Below the pieces are notes generated by a model, which was not told where the DNA came from, made no database searches, and was given only the letters and a program-made list of their open reading frames with translations. 33,373 bases of DNA from UBA1765 sp045615885 (lineage in GTDB: Bacteria > Fibrobacterota > Fibrobacteria > Fibrobacterales > Fibrobacteraceae): positions 1-33,373 of the forward strand of contig JAZLFR010000039.1 of assembly GCA_045615885.1 (NCBI GenBank). Direction: 5' to 3'. The translations under genes were made by a program, and so were the position numbers. Every line of letters begins with the position of its first letter. Position 1 is the stretch's first letter. Shown in pieces: positions 15,425 to 23,646 of this stretch.

Positions 15425-17320
15425 ATGAAAAATTCATTTATTAAAAGCATCTTGCTTACAAGCGCAATTTTTGGCATTGCAAGCGCAGCCCCCACAAAGT
15501 ACGAAGCTGAAGACCAGACTGGCGCCACGGTAAAGGAAGGCGCAGAATTTTCTGGCGGCAAGTATGCTGTCCCTGGTTCAGACGCAATGACATTCACCGT
15601 CAAGGTCGAAGAAACCGCAGTCTACGACATTGAAACGAAAGTCCTTATCAAGCAGTACGACTGGACAACTTCAAAAATCGTAGTCAACGGTGCAGAAGTC
15701 GGCTCGATGCTAACAACGCCGCGCAATTGCGACTCCGCATACGTAGTGACAGCTTCCGCAAAAATGAAGGTTGGCGAAAATACCGTTACGGTCGGTAACG
15801 GCGCTATCGGCGTGGACTACATTACCGTAGGCAAGCACCCTGACCCTGAATTCAAGATCAGCGCACTCCCTGTAACGCCTGGTGCAACGGAAAGCGCAAT
15901 GAAGGTGAAAACTTTCCTTCGCGACAACTTCTTGAAGAAGACCATCAGCGGCATGATGATCAGCGACCAGAACTTTAACTACGACTACGGCAACATGAAG
16001 CTGCTTTCTGCAGCGGAATGCACCCCTAAGGATTCCTGCAAATTTTTGAAGGGCGAAGACACTTGGAAGGGACAGACAGACATCGCTGAATTCTACAAGA
16101 GAAGCGGCCACTACCCTGCCATCGGAGGCTTCGACATGCTCTTTGCCGCAGGCGGCCACCACGACGAAGGCTGGTTCCTCGGCTATACCGAAAACAACCT
16201 TGTCATGACAGAAGACCTTTGGAAAATGGGCGGCATTCCGACATACACCTGGCACTGGAAAGTTGGGCAGGACACTGTATTCTACACCCAGGGAACGCCA
16301 GCCGGCTTCAACAACACCGGCTGCACCGAAGGGGTCATGGGAACTTCTGGAACCAACACTTGCTTCAACTATACCAAGGCCTTCACTGGCGACAAGTGCC
16401 AAGAAATCAATACCGCTTCACAGGAATACAAGGACATCGTAGCTGATGTCGATATCGTTTCCGGTTACTTCAAGCAACTCGAAGAAAAGGGAATCGCCGT
16501 TCTTTGGCGCCCGCTCCACGAAGCAAGCGGCGGCTGGTTCTGGTGGGGTGTCGGTTCCCCGGAATGCTATGTTCAGTTGTGGCGCCTGGTATTCAACCGC
16601 ATGGTTAACACAAACAAGAACAAGAACCTCATTTGGGTCTGGAACATCAATACGGACCCTAAGTTCGGCTATGATTATTCTGCTCTCAATGGTGAATGGT
16701 ACCCGGGCGACGAATATGTGGATATCGTAGCAGTCGATATTTACGACCCGCTCAACAACCACAATTCTGCAGCAAACTACTTCAACAAGATTATCGACGA
16801 AGTCGGCACGAACAAGATGATTGCCTTGAGCGAAAACGGTGCGATCCCGGATATCGATAGCATTGCAGAAGACAAGAGCTATTGGAGCTACTGGATGACA
16901 TGGAGCCAGACTTGGAGCGGAAACTTCCTTGAAAAGACCCCGACCGACATGTGGAAGCGTAACCTTGACGACGAACGCATCATCGCTCTCGACGACATGC
17001 CGGGCTGGGACAAGGTCAAGCCAGACACAAACAAGGAAGGCGCAATCATTGCACCTGACGCTATCGTAAAGTCAAGCATCTTTGCAAGCGGCGCAAGCAT
17101 TTCGATGCTCGGCAAGACCTTAAATGTTTACCTGGCCGATACAAAGAATGCAAGCATTAAAATCTTTGACACGCGCGGCAAGCAGGTAGCACAACTTTTG
17201 AACAGGGGCGCAAGCAACGGCTCCCTAAGCTACAGCCTTGAAGGAATCCCGCAGGGCACATACTTTGTGCGCGTTTCTGCAAAGGGCGTAAACATTAGCC
17301 AAAAGATTATCGTAAAATAA
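15425..17320 (+). CDS. Secreted GH26 beta-mannanase with N-terminal CBM35-like module
   Basis: Second mannanase of the pair, 631 residues. The start at 15425 is chosen over an ATG 21 bases upstream because GAGG (15416-15419) precedes it and the protein then begins with a clean signal peptide (MKNSFIKSILL ... ASAA). Residues about 24-135 are CBM35-like (TKYEAEDQTG ... GVDYITVG). The GH26 barrel follows at about 150-545 with acid/base Glu366 in WRPLHEASGGWFWW and nucleophile Glu470 in ALSENGAIPD. About 560-631 is a sorting-type tail (IKIFDTRGKQVAQL ... IPQGTYFVRV). Compared with its neighbour it lacks the extra beta-rich module before the tail but has a longer insertion in the barrel (about 195-215 and 295-330, with extra cysteines). 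A box TATATTCG (15395-15402) may be the promoter element. Confidence 0.92.
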   Translation: MKNSFIKSILLTSAIFGIASAAPTKYEAEDQTGATVKEGAEFSGGKYAVPGSDAMTFTVKVEETAVYDIETKVLIKQYDWTTSKIVVNGAEVGSMLTTPRNCDSAYVVTASAKMKVGENTVTVGNGAIGVDYITVGKHPDPEFKISALPVTPGATESAMKVKTFLRDNFLKKTISGMMISDQNFNYDYGNMKLLSAAECTPKDSCKFLKGEDTWKGQTDIAEFYKRSGHYPAIGGFDMLFAAGGHHDEGWFLGYTENNLVMTEDLWKMGGIPTYTWHWKVGQDTVFYTQGTPAGFNNTGCTEGVMGTSGTNTCFNYTKAFTGDKCQEINTASQEYKDIVADVDIVSGYFKQLEEKGIAVLWRPLHEASGGWFWWGVGSPECYVQLWRLVFNRMVNTNKNKNLIWVWNINTDPKFGYDYSALNGEWYPGDEYVDIVAVDIYDPLNNHNSAANYFNKIIDEVGTNKMIALSENGAIPDIDSIAEDKSYWSYWMTWSQTWSGNFLEKTPTDMWKRNLDDERIIALDDMPGWDKVKPDTNKEGAIIAPDAIVKSSIFASGASISMLGKTLNVYLADTKNASIKIFDTRGKQVAQLLNRGASNGSLSYSLEGIPQGTYFVRVSAKGVNISQKIIVK

Positions 17321-17352
17321 TCTGCTTCACGTTCTTGCAAAACTACAATTAA

Positions 17353-17382
17353 GAGGGACTGGTGCTAAACCAGCCCCTTTTA
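17353..17382 (+). terminator. Intrinsic terminator after the second mannanase gene
   Basis: AGGG-A-CTGGT (17354-17363) pairs with ACCAG-C-CCCT (17369-17378) around the loop GCTAA and is followed by TTTT. It lies 33 bases past the stop codon. Confidence 0.85.
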
Positions 17383-17429
17383 ATATGGCAATTCAACAAT
17401 TCTTGTTCTTGCATCCTGCATCTTGTTTC

Positions 17430-17437
17430 TAAATTTG
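17430..17437 (+). promoter_or_regulatory. TAnnTTTG promoter box before hslO
   Basis: TAAATTTG, an exact consensus match, lies four bases before the hslO ATG, with TTG 18 bases upstream. No Shine-Dalgarno is present, so the mRNA is probably leaderless or nearly so. The stretch 17391-17429 is made of TTCTTGTTCTTGCATCCTG-type words. Confidence 0.5.
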
Positions 17438-17441
17438 TGCC

Positions 17442-18320
17442 ATGCAAAAAGACAGAATTATTAGAGCTACAGGTCAAAAGACTCCGTTCCGTTTAATCGT
17501 TGCGGATATGACAGCCACAATGAATGAAATCGGCAAGCAGCATAACGCTCAAGGTTATGCATTAAAGCTTCTGGCCGAAAACTCAATTGCAAGCCTATTC
17601 CTTAGCTCTGGCTTAAAGTACGCAGGCACCGTTAGCTATACCACGCAATTTGCCGGCGACATCACATCTATTCAATCTGACACAACCCCGATGGGCCTTG
17701 TTCGCGCCATGATCCGCCAGCCGGAATTGCAAAAGCTAAAAGCAAACGAACCGGCCCTCGCACCGCAGGCAATCAAGGTCGTAAAGCTCAACGAACACGG
17801 CAAGCGCGTTCACGAAAGCATCATCGAGGCCCCTTCCGTTTCTATGGGCCAGAACCTCGCCACATACCTTTTGCAGTCCGAGCAGGTTCGTTCCGCAGTC
17901 GGCATCGAAGCCCGCTTCAATGAACAGGATCCAAGCAAGCTCGACTATGCGGCAGGCTTTTACATTGAAGCATTCCCGGACCTCGAAGAAAAAGACATCA
18001 ACCTTATCGAAGTCATCGTGCTGAACTTGCCTAAGTTCCCCGAAATGTACAAGCCGGAAGGCTTTGACCTTGACGAGCTTTTGGACCAGCTTCGTGGACC
18101 GTACGACATTGACATCGTAAAGGAAATCGAACCGAAGGCCTATTGCCCGTGCTCCCACGAACGCATGCTGAACTCCCTTGCAACGCTCCCGATGAAGGAC
18201 CTCAAGGATTTGGCAAGCGACGGCAAGCCGCTTGAACTCGTCTGCGACTTCTGCCGCAGCAAGTACAGCATTTCTCCAAACGACATGCAAAAAATCATTT
18301 TGGAAAGAAGTATTAACTAG
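17442..18320 (+). CDS. hslO: Hsp33 redox-regulated chaperone
   Basis: ATP-independent holdase that protects unfolding proteins during oxidative and heat stress in the cytoplasm; switched on when its zinc-bound cysteines oxidise. The 292-residue protein has the family N-terminal domain (early VADMTATMNEI, central GVEARF-like stretch) and the C-terminal redox switch with all four zinc ligands: Cys235 and Cys237 (CPC) and Cys268 and Cys271 (CDFC). Length is normal. It heads a plus-strand run of genes but is separated from thrH by 71 bases. The TAAATTTG box four bases before the ATG suggests its own promoter. Confidence 0.95.
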   Translation: MQKDRIIRATGQKTPFRLIVADMTATMNEIGKQHNAQGYALKLLAENSIASLFLSSGLKYAGTVSYTTQFAGDITSIQSDTTPMGLVRAMIRQPELQKLKANEPALAPQAIKVVKLNEHGKRVHESIIEAPSVSMGQNLATYLLQSEQVRSAVGIEARFNEQDPSKLDYAAGFYIEAFPDLEEKDINLIEVIVLNLPKFPEMYKPEGFDLDELLDQLRGPYDIDIVKEIEPKAYCPCSHERMLNSLATLPMKDLKDLASDGKPLELVCDFCRSKYSISPNDMQKIILERSIN

Positions 18321-18391
18321 AATACAGAACGTTCACTTCGTTCACTACAGAAAACAGAAACAAGAATTTAGCTTCAACATTAGATCTTATT

Positions 18392-19009
18392 ATGTTCACT
18401 AAACAAAGTATCGTTACACTTGACCTCGAAGGCGTTCTCGCTCCAGAAATTTGGATTGCCGTTGCAGAAAAGACTGGCATCGCAGACCTTCGCCTTACCA
18501 CACGCGACATCCCTGATTACGACGTGCTCATGAAGGGACGTTTGAAGATTCTTGAACGCGAAGGCCTAAAGCTTTCTACCATTCAGGATGTGATTGCGGG
18601 CCTCGGCTTGCTGGAAGGCGCCAAGGATTTTTTGGACACGCTTCGCGACAGAACCCAGGTGATCATTCTTTCCGATACATTCCAGGAATTTGCATACCCG
18701 ATCATGAAGGCACTCGGCTTCCCGAGCATATTCTGCCATAACCTGGTTGTAAAGAACGACATGATCGTAGATTACAAGCTCCGCCTGAACGACCAGAAGA
18801 CCAAGGTCGTGAAGTCTTTGCAGGCCCTGAACTACAAGGTGTTCAGCTCCGGCGACTCCTTCAACGATACAGGCATGTTGACCGCAGCCGACAAGGGCGT
18901 GTTCTTCTGCGCTCCGGAATCCATCACAAAGCAGTTCCCGACACTTGCGGCAACGAACACCTACGAACAGTTGCTCGCAGAATTCACCAAGTTCGAAGAA
19001 ACGCTCTAA
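18392..19009 (+). CDS. thrH: ThrH-type HAD phosphatase (phosphoserine phosphatase / homoserine phosphotransferase)
   Basis: HAD-superfamily enzyme of the ThrH family, known in Pseudomonas as phosphoserine phosphatase with phosphoserine:homoserine phosphotransferase activity, linking serine and threonine synthesis. The 205-residue protein has motif I LDLEGVLAPEIW with nucleophile Asp11, the family-specific DIPDYDVLMKGRL, motif II ILSDTFQEF, and motif IV GDSFNDTGML. The close agreement with the Pseudomonas family pattern distinguishes it from SerB. No Shine-Dalgarno is seen; TAGATCTT lies three bases before the ATG. The next gene begins 11 bases past its stop, so they are probably co-transcribed. 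Confidence 0.93.
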   Translation: MFTKQSIVTLDLEGVLAPEIWIAVAEKTGIADLRLTTRDIPDYDVLMKGRLKILEREGLKLSTIQDVIAGLGLLEGAKDFLDTLRDRTQVIILSDTFQEFAYPIMKALGFPSIFCHNLVVKNDMIVDYKLRLNDQKTKVVKSLQALNYKVFSSGDSFNDTGMLTAADKGVFFCAPESITKQFPTLAATNTYEQLLAEFTKFEETL

Positions 19010-19020
19010 GCGTTTTTACC

Positions 19021-20316
19021 ATGGCTGAATTTTCGGAACATGACATCGCACTTCTCGCTTCGGCGGAAGTGCGTTCTTTTTTGTGCGAAGCCTTGAAGAA
19101 AAAGACAGATACGCTCAAGGCTGCAGAAAAACTAGCAAAGCTATATAGCCCAGAAGACCGCAAGACGATTCTTGATTATTACGGGCTGCTTCCCAAAATT
19201 TGCGAAAAGTTCCTTGGCCACGAAATCCAGTTTAGCGAATTTGTACGAAATCCAAAATTTTTGATTTGCGACACGCTCGCCTACGAGCAATCTACGGCGA
19301 GCGACCTTGGCATTTTTAAGCAGACACTCTGGCAAGGTTTTGAAGGTGAAGTCGATGACCTTTGCTGCGGCATGGGCGGCGATTCTCTTTACATGCCTGC
19401 AAGCCTGCAAGTTCGCGGAGTTGACCTCGCAGAAACGCGCCTTGCCATGTACCAAGAAAATGCAAAAGTGCTCGGCATTGAGCGCAGCACCATTTGCGCA
19501 AATGTCTGCGATGTAGCAACGAACGCAAAGTATTTTACCATTGACCCGGCAAGGCGCGCAAGCACAAGCGAAAACCAGCGCGACATGACAAACCTTAGCC
19601 CAAGTTTTGACGAGGTTCTTGAAATTGCCAAACGCTACGAAGGCGGCATGGCAAAGTTGCCGCCGGCATTCCCGGCGGCACTGGTTCCAAACGAAGCAGA
19701 ACTCCTGTACCTCGGCGGCCACGCCGACTGCCGAGAAAGCCTCGTCCTGTTCGGAACGCTAGCAAAGAACCCAGGCACCGTGCGAGCGGTCATGGTGAAC
19801 AAGAAAGGCGAAGCCGAAGCGGAATGGCGCGGACTTCTTAGCGAAATCCAGGCAGTTTCAAACAAAGATGCCGAAAAGGATTTGCCAGGTTGCGAACGCT
19901 CGTTCCGCAACGCCACCAGCGAATCTGATTTGCCAGTCGGAGAACTGGACGCCTACCTTGCAGAGCCCGCAGCCCTCCTGATACGCAGCCACCTGTTCGG
20001 CAACGTCGCATTGCAAGCCGCCCCGGACGCGCACCTGATTTCAGAAGGCATTGCCTATGTCACTAGCAGCAAGCCTTTGCCGGCCCTTGCTTTTGCAAAC
20101 TTCAAGGTCATCGCTTGCTGCGACATTGCGACGAGCGCAGTTCGGAACATGCTCAAAGAGCACGACATCGGAAAATTGACATTGAAGCTCCGCGGCGTAA
20201 AGCTCGACCCAGATGCAGAAATCAAGCGTCTAAAGCCAAAGGGCAAACAATCCGCCATTCTTTTTTACACGCGAGCAGCGGGCGAAAAGATTGCTATTCT
20301 TGCAGAGAGAATGTAA
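19021..20316 (+). CDS. Class I SAM-dependent methyltransferase with THUMP-like C-terminal domain
   Basis: A 431-residue protein. Motif I is DDLCCGMGGDS (about 113-123), followed by the acidic motif-II position in RGVDLAETRL. Motif IV is replaced by the FTIDPARR phrase typical of the THUMP-like-domain methyltransferase family, whose substrates are unsettled but are thought to be RNA. The last third (GKLTLKLRGVKLDPDAEIKRLKPKGKQSAILFYTRA) matches the THUMP-like module (PF18096 style), which would bind RNA. Its position between thrH and the uracil-DNA glycosylase gene looks like a housekeeping cluster rather than a restriction system. The gene starts 11 bases after thrH without an evident Shine-Dalgarno. 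Confidence 0.82.
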   Translation: MAEFSEHDIALLASAEVRSFLCEALKKKTDTLKAAEKLAKLYSPEDRKTILDYYGLLPKICEKFLGHEIQFSEFVRNPKFLICDTLAYEQSTASDLGIFKQTLWQGFEGEVDDLCCGMGGDSLYMPASLQVRGVDLAETRLAMYQENAKVLGIERSTICANVCDVATNAKYFTIDPARRASTSENQRDMTNLSPSFDEVLEIAKRYEGGMAKLPPAFPAALVPNEAELLYLGGHADCRESLVLFGTLAKNPGTVRAVMVNKKGEAEAEWRGLLSEIQAVSNKDAEKDLPGCERSFRNATSESDLPVGELDAYLAEPAALLIRSHLFGNVALQAAPDAHLISEGIAYVTSSKPLPALAFANFKVIACCDIATSAVRNMLKEHDIGKLTLKLRGVKLDPDAEIKRLKPKGKQSAILFYTRAAGEKIAILAERM

Positions 20317-20373
20317 AACGCAAATGCAAGACAAAACGCAAGCGAGCTTTGCTACAATTATCAAGAGGTTTTT

Positions 20374-21048
20374 ATGGCTGTCAAACTTGAAGAATCTTGG
20401 TTGAAATTGGTTGGCGACCAGTTCGAGCAACCATACTTTGCAAAGATCAAGCAAAAACTTGTTGAAGAAAAGGCGCAAGGGAACGCTGTATACCCGCCAG
20501 GCCCACGCATTTTTGCAGCCCTCGACCTGTGCCCCGTTGACAAGGTAAAAGTTGTCATCATCGGGCAAGACCCTTACCACGGCCCGGGTCAAGCTCACGG
20601 CCTAAGTTTTTCTGTGCCATTCGGCATACAGCCGCCTCCATCGCTTGTAAACATTTACCAGGAACTTCACAACGACCTGGGCATCACTCCCCCGCTGCAC
20701 GGCAATCTTGAAAAGTGGGAACAGCAGGGAGTCTTGCTATTGAACGCCTCGCTCACGGTGCGCGCCTACACGGCAAATTCGCATTCGCAAATCGGCTGGC
20801 AAATTTTCACGGACACAATCATCGAGCGCCTTTCACAGACTCGCGAAAACCTCGTGTTCATGCTTTGGGGGAGTTTTGCAATCAACAAGAAAAACCTTGT
20901 AGCACCGAACCGCGGCCACCTTATTCTAACAGCCCCGCACCCGAGCCCGCTCTCAGCCTACCGCGGCTTCTTTGGCTGCAAGCACTTTAGCAAGGCCAAT
21001 GAATACCTAAAGTCAATGGGTCTGGAACCAATCGACTGGATGCCGTAG
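20374..21048 (+). CDS. ung: Uracil-DNA glycosylase, family 1
   Basis: Removes uracil from DNA to start base-excision repair. The 224-residue protein has the water-activating motif GQDPYHG with catalytic Asp66, the substrate-binding LLLNASLTVR strand, and the DNA-intercalation/catalytic motif HPSPLSA with His189. Length is typical. AGAGG lies about six bases before the ATG. The next gene starts 11 bases after the stop, suggesting one transcript with the phosphatase gene. Confidence 0.97.
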   Translation: MAVKLEESWLKLVGDQFEQPYFAKIKQKLVEEKAQGNAVYPPGPRIFAALDLCPVDKVKVVIIGQDPYHGPGQAHGLSFSVPFGIQPPPSLVNIYQELHNDLGITPPLHGNLEKWEQQGVLLLNASLTVRAYTANSHSQIGWQIFTDTIIERLSQTRENLVFMLWGSFAINKKNLVAPNRGHLILTAPHPSPLSAYRGFFGCKHFSKANEYLKSMGLEPIDWMP

Positions 21049-21059
21049 CAGGTAATTAC

Positions 21060-22799
21060 ATGAAAAAGACCATTGCAATAACTTCCGTTTCGTTATTCCT
21101 ATTTGTCATTTCACTCCTCATAACCATACACCATGTTCGTGGAATGGTCATGGAAGATGCAAAAATCACGACGCAGAAATTCAATGATCGCGCGGCAACC
21201 AGCCTAGAAAGCATATTGACAAATGGTCAACGCGTAGCATACAGCATTCTATCAGGATATTTTTTCAATGATATCGACAGCACTCTAAAAAACAGCACCA
21301 GCCAGGAACTGCTGAAACACTCCCGCTTTCTTATTACAGAAAAAGATCGCAAGCTCTTAACCATCGAAGACCTTTACCTTACGCTAGAAGATTTCGTTCG
21401 CGTAAACCCATCGTGCCATTCTGCAGCATTTTACATGGAACCAGACGCCTTCCCCAATGAACCCGAAAAATACAGAGGGCTAATGGTATTTCGCAACTTT
21501 GAGCCAAACGAAACCAAGCATCTTAAAGAATACGAAAAAAAAGGAATCAAGCGAACAGATTATCACGACATCTTTGAATTTGAAAAAAGTGATTTCTATC
21601 AAGAAGCAACCTCATCGGGTTACCAAAACCTTTGGCGCAAAAATTCGTGGTCAAATGAAAAAAACGGTTTTCTAATTTCTTATTACGCACCAATCATTCG
21701 AGACAACGGCAAAACACTCGGTGTATTCGGAATGAGCATTCCACTACTCGACTTTGCATACTACATTATCGAAAAAGGCCTGCCCTATCAAAACAGCCAC
21801 ATGAAAATTTACGATAAGGACGATGTCCTTATTCTTTCAACGGCTACGGCAACAGCCGATACTTTGGAACACTTGAGTTTCAAAACCACGGTAGCAAGCA
21901 ACGATTGGAAAATCGTCACCTATATTTCAGAAAAAGAAATATATGCTGCGGCACAATATGTTCAAAAAATACTGTGGATCATGAGCATTCTTGCCATAGT
22001 CTTTGTATCCATTGCAGCGGCAAGCATCTCACGTTTTTTAAGAAAGAACCTCAAGCAAAAAGCGCTACTGACAAGCGAGCTGAAGCTTGCCAACAAAATT
22101 CAGATGGACATTTTGCAGCCAAGCATTCATGAAGCAGAAAAGTTCAGCTTGAACGCCGTTCTGCAACCCGCCAAGGATGTTGGCGGCGACCTTTACGACT
22201 ACCACATTCATAAGGCCCAAAACGAAAACGACCACGACACCCTCTACTTTATAATAGGGGACGTATCGGGCAAAGGCATGCCAGCAGCATTGATGATGAC
22301 TCAGGTCTGTTCCTTATTCCGAAACATAGTCCGTCAAAAGCCCACTCCCGAAGAAATTCTGAAGGGAATAAACAATGTGCTTGCAGAACGAAACGACCTT
22401 ATGATGTTCTGCACCGCTTTCATAGGGGCAATCAACCTGGATACGCTAGAAATGCATTACGCTAACGCCGGCCATGACATGCCAGTGATCACGCCCGGTG
22501 TAGACGGAGTCCCAGACAAGGCCAACGCATACTATCTTAAAGTAAAGCCGAATGCTCCCGTGGCGATCATGGAAAACCGCTCTTTCGAGGGTGACTTCAT
22601 ACAACTGCAAAAAGGAAGCCAGGTTCTTGTTTATACCGACGGCGTTACAGAAGCGATGAACAAGTCCCACGAACAATTTGGCGAAGAAAAGCTTTTAAGC
22701 GCGGTGCAGCACGGCGATTCACTATTTGATTCCGTCAAAGCGCACGCCCAAAACGCAGAGCAGAGCGACGACATCACCATCTTGAAAATACAGCTTTAG
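21060..22799 (+). CDS. Membrane sensor with extracytoplasmic domain and SpoIIE-type PP2C phosphatase
   Basis: A 579-residue signalling protein. TM1 is at about 5-24. An extracytoplasmic sensor of about 270 residues follows that reads like a double Cache domain (NGFLISYYAPIIRDNGKTLGVFGMSI is a typical Cache strand pattern). TM2 is at about 303-323, then a short helical linker, then the PP2C/SpoIIE domain (about 345-579) with metal motifs DVGGDLYDY (373), GDVSGKGMPAAL (400), VYTDGVTEAM and SDDITIL. Such proteins (RsbU type) dephosphorylate an STAS-domain anti-anti-sigma factor in response to an outside signal. No STAS or anti-sigma gene is adjacent, so the partner is unknown. It follows ung by 11 bases. 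Confidence 0.9.
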   Translation: MKKTIAITSVSLFLFVISLLITIHHVRGMVMEDAKITTQKFNDRAATSLESILTNGQRVAYSILSGYFFNDIDSTLKNSTSQELLKHSRFLITEKDRKLLTIEDLYLTLEDFVRVNPSCHSAAFYMEPDAFPNEPEKYRGLMVFRNFEPNETKHLKEYEKKGIKRTDYHDIFEFEKSDFYQEATSSGYQNLWRKNSWSNEKNGFLISYYAPIIRDNGKTLGVFGMSIPLLDFAYYIIEKGLPYQNSHMKIYDKDDVLILSTATATADTLEHLSFKTTVASNDWKIVTYISEKEIYAAAQYVQKILWIMSILAIVFVSIAAASISRFLRKNLKQKALLTSELKLANKIQMDILQPSIHEAEKFSLNAVLQPAKDVGGDLYDYHIHKAQNENDHDTLYFIIGDVSGKGMPAALMMTQVCSLFRNIVRQKPTPEEILKGINNVLAERNDLMMFCTAFIGAINLDTLEMHYANAGHDMPVITPGVDGVPDKANAYYLKVKPNAPVAIMENRSFEGDFIQLQKGSQVLVYTDGVTEAMNKSHEQFGEEKLLSAVQHGDSLFDSVKAHAQNAEQSDDITILKIQL

Positions 22800-22827
22800 C
22801 ACTAAGCCTGAAGCGCCATTTCATTTA

Positions 22828-22841
22828 GAGTCATTCGACTC
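22828..22841 (+). terminator. Short hairpin after the phosphatase gene
   Basis: GAGTC-ATTC-GACTC, a 5-bp perfect stem, is followed by CTTATTTTT. A weak but plausible terminator that closes the plus-strand housekeeping run. Confidence 0.5.
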
Positions 22842-22860
22842 CTTATTTTTATAAATCGGA

Positions 22861-22998
22861 CTAACCGTTTTCTAAGAGGTCGTTTGCTAAATACTTTGGA
22901 GATAGATTGACGATTCCATACAAACCTTGTTCAATCTGCTTCGCCAAGTTGCTAGTATAATTGCAATTTGAGAGGAATGAAAGCCTTGACCAATATGA
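22861..22998 (-). pseudogene. Possible decayed 3' gene fragment
   Basis: The minus strand is open for 45 codons ending in TAG (22863-22861), with no start codon, and the last part reads like protein (LAKQIEQGLYGIVNLSP, then KYLANDLLENG). It lies at the left edge of the AT-rich accessory region. I do not recognise the family, and chance cannot be excluded. The rest of 22842-23052 shows nothing I can name. Confidence 0.3.
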
Positions 22999-23052
22999 TT
23001 AATTATGTTACATTTATATAGTCAAAATTAAAAATAACGATATGAATGTAAA

Positions 23053-23646
23053 ATGAAACTAAACGAACTGATAAAAGAATGTGCCGATAGACAGAACGGA
23101 TTTTTGTCCGCTGCAGATGTGGTTTCTATGGGTTTTTCCAGGAACCTGCTGTCTGTCTATGTTCGCAATGGGTTGCTGGCTCGTGTGAAGCAAGGGCTTT
23201 ACTCTTTGCCTGATTCTGTGGAAGATGATATGTTTTCACTTGCCGTAGGTTATCCGCGTCTTGTATTTTCGCATGAAAGTGCGCTTTTCTTAAATGGGCT
23301 TTCTGATCGTACTCCGTTTATGCATTCGGTCTCGATTCCGAAGAATACAAGCCTTTCTGCAGTGCAGCGAGAAAAGTGCATTTGCCATTATGTGAAACCG
23401 GAACTGCACGGCTTGGGAGTGATCTCTTGCCAGACTGTTTTTGGAAACGAGGTTCGTTGCTATAATGCAGAGAGAACTATTTGCGATTTGGTCAAGGCCG
23501 GGAACAAGACTGATGTGGAAACATTGACCGCTGCCATAAAAAACTATGCGGCATCAAAGGACAAGGATGTTGCTTTACTTGGGTCTTATGCGAGTAAACT
23601 GAAAGTTCTAAAAGAAATTCAGATGTTTATGGGGGTGCTACTATGA
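23053..23646 (+). CDS. AbiEi-type antitoxin / transcriptional regulator
   Basis: A 197-residue protein matching the AbiEi antitoxin family of type IV toxin-antitoxin and abortive-infection systems: an N-terminal winged helix (DRQNGFLSAADVVSMGFSRNLLSVYVRNGLLARVKQGLYSLPD) and a C-terminal domain of AbiEi_3/4 type (YPRLVFSHESALFLNGL; AERTICDLVK). The N-terminal domain of such proteins usually binds operator repeats and represses the operon. Its stop overlaps the start of the next gene (ATGA), so the pair is translationally coupled. AT-rich codon use differs from the housekeeping genes upstream and suggests acquisition. Confidence 0.88.
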   Translation: MKLNELIKECADRQNGFLSAADVVSMGFSRNLLSVYVRNGLLARVKQGLYSLPDSVEDDMFSLAVGYPRLVFSHESALFLNGLSDRTPFMHSVSIPKNTSLSAVQREKCICHYVKPELHGLGVISCQTVFGNEVRCYNAERTICDLVKAGNKTDVETLTAAIKNYAASKDKDVALLGSYASKLKVLKEIQMFMGVLL

